From Fibrobacterota bacterium (GTDB lineage Bacteria > Fibrobacterota > Fibrobacteria > UBA5070), in the NCBI GenBank assembly GCA_016715065.1, contig JADKBN010000029.1:804818-868817 (forward strand): DNA of 64,000 nucleotides. Direction: 5' to 3'. The notes under the pieces were generated by a model. It was given only the letters and a program-made list of their open reading frames with translations, searched no databases and had not been told where the DNA came from. Positions 1 through 6,166 of this stretch are shown in pieces (the first letter of the stretch is position 1; each line of letters starts with the position of its first letter). Made by a program: the position numbers and the translations under genes.

Positions 1-2
1 CC

Positions 3-293
3 GTGTTCCGGATGCTGTGGGGCGATCAACCCATCCAACGCGCTTTGCCGGCCCTCTACTTCTATCTGACCACCATGCTGTGGGTGCTAGGGTCCGGCTT
101 GGTGCTGGGGTTTCTGGCGGAAGCCGCGCGCAACGGAGAGACCTGGTCTTCCGCGTTCGCCCGCGGAGTCGCCAACCTGCTCGTGCTGGGTGGCGTGCTG
201 GCTGGCGCTCTGCTATGGTCCAATCCGGCCTCGTGGGTCTTTTTGGCTGTCGCGCTGGCGGCGCGATGGTGCGCCCGCCCTCCCAGGAACTGA
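3..293 (+). CDS. C-terminal part of a membrane protein (partial)
   Basis: The reading frame is open to the left edge of the window, so this is probably the 3' end of a longer gene; a GTG at position 3 could also start a 96-residue protein. Three hydrophobic stretches (about residues 15-40, 52-70 and 72-88) indicate an integral membrane protein with a basic C-terminus. It converges on csrA with only two bases between the stops. I do not recognise the family and assign no function. Confidence 0.5.
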   Translation: MFRMLWGDQPIQRALPALYFYLTTMLWVLGSGLVLGFLAEAARNGETWSSAFARGVANLLVLGGVLAGALLWSNPASWVFLAVALAARWCARPPRN

Positions 294-295
294 CC

Positions 296-529
296 TCAGT
301 CCTTCTTGCGGAACAGATCGGCCATCGCCTCCAGATCCGGTCGTGCGGCGGCGGCGGCTCGCAGGTTCTCTTCCTGGATGCGCTTGTAGACCTCTTCCCG
401 GTAGACCGGTACCGAGGGCGGCGCCTGGATTCCGATTCGACAGGTTTTGGCATCCACTTCCACGATGGTGATCACGATTCCGTCACCGATGTGGATGGCT
501 TCGCCTGGTTTGCGCGTGAGGACGAGCAT
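296..529 (-). CDS. csrA: Carbon storage regulator CsrA
   Basis: CsrA is a small dimeric RNA-binding protein that binds GGA motifs in mRNA leaders and controls translation, classically of flagellin, in the cytoplasm. The 77-residue product begins MLVLTRKPGEAIHIGDGI and continues with the conserved GIQAPPSVPVYREEVYKRI segment, both hallmarks of the family. The ATG overlaps the TGA of fliW (TGATG), so the two are translationally coupled. FliW sequesters CsrA until flagellin titrates FliW away, so the fliS-fliW-csrA order is the expected partner-switch unit. The C-terminus is slightly longer than in E. coli CsrA, as is common outside gammaproteobacteria. Confidence 0.95.
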   Translation of the reverse strand: MLVLTRKPGEAIHIGDGIVITIVEVDAKTCRIGIQAPPSVPVYREEVYKRIQEENLRAAAAARPDLEAMADLFRKKD

Positions 530-942
530 CAGGAAAGGATCCCGACGGAGGTGGTCCAGCGCGGGTCGTCCACCAGAATTTGCTTGCCCAGACGCGTGCG
601 GATGTTGATGAACAAGGGCCCGGCGAGGTTGGCGGTGGAAAGCCGCATGTCGGGCTGGACGGTGACGATGCAATAGAGGAGGAGTTCCTTGGGGTCCTGC
701 ACATCCAGGCCGCGGATCTCGGAACTGGCGATCACCGGGTCGTAGTCGGACCGGAAAATCAGCGGATTGATCAAAACGAACTGGACCGGCGGACCCACCA
801 CGGATGCCATCCAATGGAAGGGCTCGTGCTCGGGTTTGGTGAAGATGACGTAATCCTTGGTCGCTTCGAAACCGGGCATGCCTTGGGGAAACGTGATGAC
901 GTCTTCCTGCTGGTAGTTCAGTTGCTCGATCCGATGCTCCAT
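529..942 (-). CDS. fliW: Flagellar assembly factor FliW
   Basis: FliW binds flagellin and CsrA, linking flagellin export to CsrA-dependent translational repression. The 137-residue product has the family pattern: an N-terminal TFPQGMPGFE segment, a central PHW-type region (EPFHWMASVVGPPVQFVLINP), and a C-terminal NLAGPLFIN motif followed by the GKQILVDD segment. I chose the ATG at 942 because homology begins there; the frame is open further upstream with no family similarity. It overlaps the end of fliS by 25 bases and ends inside the csrA start codon. Confidence 0.93.
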   Translation of the reverse strand: MEHRIEQLNYQQEDVITFPQGMPGFEATKDYVIFTKPEHEPFHWMASVVGPPVQFVLINPLIFRSDYDPVIASSEIRGLDVQDPKELLLYCIVTVQPDMRLSTANLAGPLFINIRTRLGKQILVDDPRWTTSVGILS

Positions 943-1289
943 GGACGGACGATACCACCAAAATTCGTCGTGTGCCAGTCCCGAAGTCCGCCCACCACGG
1001 CGGAAAGCAGTCCGATGGTTTCCTGGATGGAGCCGGGCTCCTGCCGGGAGACTCGCACGAGCATGTGCGCGCACAGTTCGGAGAGGTCCCTACCGATGCC
1101 GGGCTCTTCGGTCCGGCAGCATTGGCGAGCCAACGAAAGAAGTTTGCGCAGCCGATCCAGGTCGGTGGTCGGCTTGGTGCAATGGAAGATCGCTTCCCGC
1201 AGCGCTGCTTCCAGGCACTTGCGCACCAGGTCGATCGGTCCCGCAGTCAAGACCGCACCTCTCCGGTAGGCGTCCGCTCCCAGGCTCAT
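918..1289 (-). CDS. fliS: FliS-like flagellin export chaperone
   Basis: FliS keeps flagellin unpolymerised in the cytoplasm before export. The 123-residue product starts MSLGADAYRRGAVLTAGPID, matching the AYxxxxVxTAxPxxLI region of FliS, and is otherwise predicted to be helical, ending with a GLRDWH segment like the final FliS helix. Its position directly before fliW and csrA supports the call. The ATG overlaps the stop of the upstream gene (ATGA). The C-terminal tail after residue 108 is Gly/aromatic and not typical. Similarity is by pattern only, so this is less certain than its neighbours. Confidence 0.8.
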   Translation of the reverse strand: MSLGADAYRRGAVLTAGPIDLVRKCLEAALREAIFHCTKPTTDLDRLRKLLSLARQCCRTEEPGIGRDLSELCAHMLVRVSRQEPGSIQETIGLLSAVVGGLRDWHTTNFGGIVRPWSIGSSN

Positions 1290-1783
1290 GTCGGATCCAG
1301 CAATCCGGCCAGAAGGCGGCGATCGATGCCTTGGAACTGGGATTCCAACTGGGCACGGGAAGTCTGGGCCAGGGTCTGGCAAAGACGGTCGCAGTGAAGG
1401 AATGGGTCCTCCATCAGGTGCAAACCGGGAGCTGAATCGCTGTCGTGGTGGTCGTATTCGTCTGTCTTGGAAGACGGGTTGTGTTCGGAGTCGTCTCCGC
1501 CACCTCCGCCGCCGCCAAGCAAGGAGTCGCCCGCCGAAAACTGCGCATTGTCCTCCTGACGGCGGACCACCATTTCTGCAGATTCGGTCTGGTCGCGCAC
1601 GCGCAACGCCTTTTCCACGATCGCGGCGCCCAAGCGTTGCTGAAACTCCCCGCCGTCCCGCCTGGATTGGTTCAAGATCTGGGCGGCGTGGTCTGCTTGC
1701 ACCAAGACCTGGCGCAGATTCGCTCCTTGAAGATTCGGCGCGTCGATCCCCATGAAGAGGAAATAGGCTCCGGGAGCCTCCAT
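1286..1783 (-). CDS. Unknown protein, first gene of the fliS-fliW-csrA operon
   Basis: A hydrophilic protein of about 165 residues with no recognised domain. A helical N-terminal half rich in Gln, Arg and Glu precedes a run of seven glycines near residue 98 and a charged Asp/His segment. It has no signal peptide. The stop overlaps the fliS start (ATGA), so it is probably co-translated with the flagellar genes. ATGs at 1783 and 1753 are both possible; 1783 leaves 23 bases to the divergent nth gene. A small flagellar or chaperone-related role would fit the context but is only inference. Confidence 0.6.
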   Translation of the reverse strand: MEAPGAYFLFMGIDAPNLQGANLRQVLVQADHAAQILNQSRRDGGEFQQRLGAAIVEKALRVRDQTESAEMVVRRQEDNAQFSAGDSLLGGGGGGGDDSEHNPSSKTDEYDHHDSDSAPGLHLMEDPFLHCDRLCQTLAQTSRAQLESQFQGIDRRLLAGLLDPT

Positions 1784-1806
1784 GGCAATCGCATTTTTTC
1801 TTTTCC

Positions 1807-2469
1807 ATGGAAAATCGTCCAACCCAGCTCGCGAAAGGTGCGGCCAGGATCGTGGGGAGGGTGCTGGAGCGCGAGTTTCCGGACCCTCCGGTACCGCTGG
1901 ACCACACAGACGGATTCACCCTTCTGGTGGCGGTGGTCCTTTCCGCCCAATGCACGGATGCGCGGGTGAACCAGGTGACTCCTGTGCTGTTTTCGCGGCT
2001 CGGCGACACCCCTGAACTCTTGGCGAAGGTCGCGGTGGAGGATATCCGGGAGATCATCCGTCCGTGCGGACTTTCACCGGCCAAAAGCCAAGCGATCCAA
2101 GGGCTTTCCCGGCTGGTGCTGGAGAGACATGCCGGACAGGTTCCGTCCACCTTTTCCGAACTCGAAGCTCTGCCGGGAGTGGGCCACAAGACCGCATCGG
2201 TGATCATGTCGCAGGTGTTCGGGAAACCCGCCTTGGCGGTGGACACCCATATCCATCGCTGCGCCAGGCGATGGGGATTGTCGGATGGATCCTCCGTGGA
2301 ACGGACCGAACGGGATCTCAAGGCGCTGTTTCCCGTCGGACGCTGGAACCGGTTGCACCTGCAGATCATCCATTTCGCGCGCAGGGATTGTCCAGCCCGC
2401 GGACACGTCCTCGGCTCGTGCTCGATCTGTTCGGCCTTGGCCGCCAAGGGGTATCCGGTTTCGGAATGA
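1807..2469 (+). CDS. nth: Endonuclease III (DNA glycosylase/AP lyase)
   Basis: Bifunctional base-excision repair enzyme acting on oxidised pyrimidines. The 220-residue product carries the helix-hairpin-helix motif LPGVGHKTA with the catalytic lysine at about residue 128 and the catalytic aspartate in VDTHIHR at about residue 146. The C-terminal cysteine cluster is unusual: it reads C-x9-C-x2-C with no fourth cysteine, instead of the classical C-x6-C-x2-C-x5-C that holds a [4Fe-4S] cluster. The ATG at 1807 is preceded by only 23 bases from the divergent flagellar operon. Function is confident; cluster content is open. Confidence 0.93.
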   Translation: MENRPTQLAKGAARIVGRVLEREFPDPPVPLDHTDGFTLLVAVVLSAQCTDARVNQVTPVLFSRLGDTPELLAKVAVEDIREIIRPCGLSPAKSQAIQGLSRLVLERHAGQVPSTFSELEALPGVGHKTASVIMSQVFGKPALAVDTHIHRCARRWGLSDGSSVERTERDLKALFPVGRWNRLHLQIIHFARRDCPARGHVLGSCSICSALAAKGYPVSE

Positions 2470-2511
2470 ACCCTGCCCAGCGGGCGGCGGGACAAGACCT
2501 GCTGGAGCCGT

Positions 2512-3000
2512 CTACCTGGTGGAGCACCAAAACAACAGGGTGGAGGGTGGCACCACCTGCAGTTTCCCGAAAGGGCAGCCCTCGATGGGAAACAGGTGGT
2601 TGTCCTGGGCTCCCTGGGGAGGGGTGTCCCTCAATAGAGAGCGATCGGCGGAGTCCAGCCAGCCCCAAGGCGGATTGGGGGATGGGACAGGTTCCGGTAG
2701 ACGGTCCTGGTCGGTGCGAAGGGGCTCCAAACGGGAGAATGTCGCGGTGTCGTAGCGAAGAATGGCCTCGATGGTCCAGTCGGTGGGACCGGGGAGGAGG
2801 TCGGATTCCGAGCCGTGGACCTGGATCCGGTAGGTGGCAGAACCCGGCGGTAGGGAACCCCAATGGAGAATGCGGCCCAAACGAGCCAAGTCGGTGTGGA
2901 CGGAATCGGTACCGGAGCCACTGCGCAGCGGCTTTGGATCGATTCGGCAAGACACCAGCGCAATCCCGGTCAAGAGCAAAGCCAGGGGGCGAGCCGTCAT
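2512..3000 (-). CDS. Putative lipoprotein of unknown function
   Basis: The 162-residue product starts with a short signal peptide and a lipobox-like LVSC ending at residue 18, so it is likely a lipoprotein. The mature part is Pro/Ser-rich with no domain I can name. Its ATG overlaps the TGA of the hybrid histidine kinase (ATGA), so the two are translationally coupled and the lipoprotein could be an envelope partner of that kinase; this is inference from gene order. It converges on nth with a 42-base gap that shows no clear terminator. Confidence 0.6.
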   Translation of the reverse strand: MTARPLALLLTGIALVSCRIDPKPLRSGSGTDSVHTDLARLGRILHWGSLPPGSATYRIQVHGSESDLLPGPTDWTIEAILRYDTATFSRLEPLRTDQDRLPEPVPSPNPPWGWLDSADRSLLRDTPPQGAQDNHLFPIEGCPFGKLQVVPPSTLLFWCSTR

Positions 3001-4760
3001 GACGGAGCTTGGGGTTGCTGGAGGTTGGCGATCCTTCCGGCGAGTCGGAGAATCCGTTCGGACAGTTCGCTGATGCGAAAGGGTTTGGTGAGCAGATCGT
3101 CCATTCCCGATTCGATGGTCTTGCGGCGGGTGTCCTCGAATGCGTCGGCGGTCAGGGCGAGAATGGGGGTGTCGTGACGGATGACCGAGCTTTTGGGATT
3201 GCGGATGGCGCGGGCCACCTCGAATCCGTCCATCACAGGCATGTGAATATCCATCAGAACCAGGTCGTAGCGAAACTGTCGGAGCAAGTCCAAGGCTTGG
3301 CCGCCATCCACGGCCACATCGAAGGTCGCGTCCAATTTTTTGAGCACCTGGCTTGCCAAACGGATGTTGGTACGGTTGTCCTCGGCCAGCAGAATCCGCA
3401 CTCCGGAAAGGGTGCGGGCGGGGGTATCATGGAGGCGAGTCTGGTTGCCTGCGTCCGGTCCCGCGATGGCGCACACCAGGCTGAGCGTGAACACGGAGCC
3501 TTCGCCGGGCTCGCTGTCCAGGGAGAGATCTCCCCCCATCGCGCGCGCGAGGGAACGAGAGATGGTCAACCCCAACCCGGTTCCGGACGAGCCATGATTG
3601 GGGCTGGATCGATGGAAACGCTCGAACACCATGGCCTGTTCACGCGCAGTGATTCCTGGTCCGGTGTCCCTCACGGAGACGATCATTTTCACCTTGCCTT
3701 GGACTTCCGTCCAACTGGCGCGGATCTCCACCATGCCGGTGTCTGTGTATTTGATGCCGTTGCTGACCAGATTGATCAAGATCTGCTTGCACCGGGTTCT
3801 GTCTCCCAGAATGCGCGGGAAGGACGGGGCGTCAATCAAAAGCTCGAGTCCCTTGGCTTTGGCCAATGGGGAGAGCAACGTATGGACTTCCTCCATGCAG
3901 GCCAGCGGACTGAAACCCTCTTGTTGCAAGGACAGCGAGCCACTCTCCAGCTTCGCCAGATCGAGGATGTCGTTGACCAGATGGGTCAGGTGGTCGGCGG
4001 AGAGACGGATCGCCGCCATGTTCTCGCACAAGTCTTCCGGAAGCCGGGAATCCTGCAGGGCGAGTTCCGCGAAACCTTGCATGGCGTTGAGCGGAGTCCG
4101 CAACTCGTGGCTCATGTGGGAGAGAAATTCGCCACGGGAACGAGCGGCGGCTTCGGCTGATTTGCGGTCGGCGAAGGCCTGTGCCAGGGCTTTCGCGTGG
4201 GTTTTCTGGTAATAGCCCAGCATGAACAGACTCGCCACGATTCCCGTCAGAAGGTTGAGTTCGTAGCGCCAAGACATGGCTTGGGTGACGGATTGGCGAT
4301 CCAGATGGGGAGTCAAGCCTGTGTAGTTGACCAAAAAGAGTTCCACCGCCTGCAGACAAAACCAGAAGGCCTGTTGCTTGCGGGAGGGCAGGAGCATGCG
4401 GATCGCCAGTGCGAAGGGGATGTGAAGCACCCAGGTGTTGTCCACACCCTGGAAGCCGTCGTCGAACACCCCTAGGCCGACCAGAAGGGAAGTCAGGAAC
4501 AGATACTTGGCCGGTTTCCAATTTCGCTCGACCGCCAAACGTAGAGCCCCGAAAAACACCAGCAGCAAGACGTTTGCGATTCTTGACCCGCTGCTCGAGC
4601 CGGCGAAGAATGCCTGCAGCGTGAACAAAACCATCGCCACCAACGCGATCTCCGTCATTCGGGAGAGAAGCCATTTGGAAGCGGCTGCCGACTCGGGCGA
4701 AAGATCGAGGCGCAGCGCTCCGGGAGCGCTCAACCGTGAGTCGGAGGAATTTCCAGTCAT
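2997..4760 (-). CDS. Hybrid sensor histidine kinase with receiver domain
   Basis: Membrane signalling kinase of about 587 residues. The N-terminal 190 residues hold five or so hydrophobic segments without an obvious extracellular sensor domain. A HisKA H-box (SHMSHELRTPLNAM) places the phospho-acceptor histidine near residue 218. The HATPase_c domain follows (NLVSNGIKYT; DTGPGI; GTGLGLTIS). The C-terminal receiver domain has the acidic pocket (LLAEDN), phospho-acceptor LMDIHMPVMDG and the KPF lysine. The start at 4760 is chosen because the upstream stretch is unlike coding sequence; an in-frame start at 4799 exists. There is no output domain, so phosphate presumably passes to another protein. 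Confidence 0.93.
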   Translation of the reverse strand: MTGNSSDSRLSAPGALRLDLSPESAAASKWLLSRMTEIALVAMVLFTLQAFFAGSSSGSRIANVLLLVFFGALRLAVERNWKPAKYLFLTSLLVGLGVFDDGFQGVDNTWVLHIPFALAIRMLLPSRKQQAFWFCLQAVELFLVNYTGLTPHLDRQSVTQAMSWRYELNLLTGIVASLFMLGYYQKTHAKALAQAFADRKSAEAAARSRGEFLSHMSHELRTPLNAMQGFAELALQDSRLPEDLCENMAAIRLSADHLTHLVNDILDLAKLESGSLSLQQEGFSPLACMEEVHTLLSPLAKAKGLELLIDAPSFPRILGDRTRCKQILINLVSNGIKYTDTGMVEIRASWTEVQGKVKMIVSVRDTGPGITAREQAMVFERFHRSSPNHGSSGTGLGLTISRSLARAMGGDLSLDSEPGEGSVFTLSLVCAIAGPDAGNQTRLHDTPARTLSGVRILLAEDNRTNIRLASQVLKKLDATFDVAVDGGQALDLLRQFRYDLVLMDIHMPVMDGFEVARAIRNPKSSVIRHDTPILALTADAFEDTRRKTIESGMDDLLTKPFRISELSERILRLAGRIANLQQPQAPS

Positions 4761-4918
4761 CGGTGACCGACAAAGTAGGTCAGTCCTGGTTGTTTTCACA
4801 ACGACGCCGGGTTTGGATGGGTCTGGGGACGGTTACTTTTCCCCGCAACGAGGGAAGGAACTGGCGCAACGTGGTCTTGTCCGGGTTTTCCGGCGATCCA
4901 TCACCCCGCCAAAAAAAT

Positions 4919-5257
4919 ATGGACTGGATACACGCGTTGCGGATCGATACGGTCGCCAATCTCGCCCGCCAGCACGTGGGAACGATTTCCTTCGCGATGG
5001 CCACGAGCCTGGTGGTGATCCTCTCCAAGCCGATCAATGCCTTCTTCGCCAAGATCGCCGGCAGTTGGCATTTCGTGTTCCGTACGCTCCTGTATGTGCT
5101 GGTTTTCACGGCGGGCTACGCGAGCCTCAACTATTGGAGCGAAAAGCTCCTGCGCCAATTCCTCGCCGACCAGAAGCCCATGCCGTTGCTGGTGCTGACG
5201 GCGGCGGCGTTCCTGGGATTCGGGATCTGGGCCGGCCAATCGAAGAACATCAAGTGA
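4919..5257 (+). CDS. DUF3392-like small membrane protein
   Basis: A 112-residue protein with a hydrophobic N-terminal half (about residues 22-37 and 55-70) and a last helix near residues 90-106. Length, the arrangement of membrane segments and motifs such as KPINAFFAKIAGSWHFVFR resemble the DUF3392 family of small inner-membrane proteins of unknown role. The ATG at 4919 is preceded by an A-rich run but no strong ribosome-binding site; a longer reading frame begins at 4736 inside the region upstream of the divergent kinase and is less likely. Its TGA overlaps the GTG start of the next gene. Confidence 0.7.
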   Translation: MDWIHALRIDTVANLARQHVGTISFAMATSLVVILSKPINAFFAKIAGSWHFVFRTLLYVLVFTAGYASLNYWSEKLLRQFLADQKPMPLLVLTAAAFLGFGIWAGQSKNIK

Positions 5258-6165
5258 AGATCGCGATTCTCGGATCCGGGGCGGTGGGCGGGTACTACGG
5301 CGGCAGGCTCGCGCAGGCCGGGCACGACGTGCGGTTCCTGTACAGGTCGGAGCTCGATGCCGTGCGCTCCAACGGGCTTCGGCTGGAGAGTGTGGACGGA
5401 AACTGGCAGGGGCCGGTCCAGGCATTCGGGAGCGCCCAGGAGATCGGTCCGTGCGACGCGGTGGTGGTGGCCTTCAAATCCGCGCAAGCCGATCTTTTCC
5501 CGGAAATCCTTCCGCCGGTGCTGGCGCCGGGCGGATTCGTCGTGTGCCTCATGAACGGACTGGGGCACGAAGAGCTGATCGCCGAGGTGGTGGGACCTTC
5601 CCGTGTCGTGGCCGGTGCCGCGTTCATCTGCGCCGAGCGCGGAGAACCCGGCGTGGTCCACCATTACGCGGTGGGTGGGCTTTCCATGGGGCCCTACTTC
5701 GAGGAAGGCCGCGAGGCGGCGATGGATTTTTGCCGGAAAATGTCCGAACTGTTCGAAGCTGCCGGGGTGCCTTGCAAGCCGCTGGGGGATGGCGCCGGCA
5801 TCAAATGGGGCAAGCTGGTGTGGAACGTTCCGTTCTCAGGATTGTCCGTTTGGGCGGGCGGGATCACCACAGACAAAATCGTTTCCGACCCCTTCCTGCG
5901 CAGCTTCGCGCAAGAACTGATGGAGGAAGTGCTGGTCGCGGCAGGAGCTTGCGGGGTGGAACTGGATCCGCGCGCACCAGGACGCAACATGAAGCAGACC
6001 GAAGGCATGGGCGCCTACCGGCCCTCCATGCTCGTGGACTTCCTGGCCGGGCGGCCCATCGAATGGGAGGCCATCGTCGATGAGCCTCTGCGCCGCGGAG
6101 AGGCCGCCGGAGCGCGTTTGCCGAGGATGCGCGAACTCCTGGAAGGGATCCGCGCGAGGGTCTGA
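5254..6165 (+). CDS. Ketopantoate reductase-like oxidoreductase (ApbA/PanE family)
   Basis: Family members reduce 2-ketopantoate to pantoate with NADPH in pantothenate and coenzyme A synthesis. The 303-residue product opens with the Rossmann motif ILGSGAVGGYYG, contains the NGLG segment after strand 5 (CLMNGLGHEE), the family lysine region DGAGIKWGKLVWN, and a helical C-terminal domain ending in a GRPIEWEAI segment typical of the family. GTG is the likely start because it overlaps the previous stop (GTGA) and precedes the Rossmann strand directly. Without panB or panC nearby the exact substrate is not certain, so I give no symbol. Confidence 0.85.
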   Translation: MKIAILGSGAVGGYYGGRLAQAGHDVRFLYRSELDAVRSNGLRLESVDGNWQGPVQAFGSAQEIGPCDAVVVAFKSAQADLFPEILPPVLAPGGFVVCLMNGLGHEELIAEVVGPSRVVAGAAFICAERGEPGVVHHYAVGGLSMGPYFEEGREAAMDFCRKMSELFEAAGVPCKPLGDGAGIKWGKLVWNVPFSGLSVWAGGITTDKIVSDPFLRSFAQELMEEVLVAAGACGVELDPRAPGRNMKQTEGMGAYRPSMLVDFLAGRPIEWEAIVDEPLRRGEAAGARLPRMRELLEGIRARV

Positions 6166-6166
6166 T

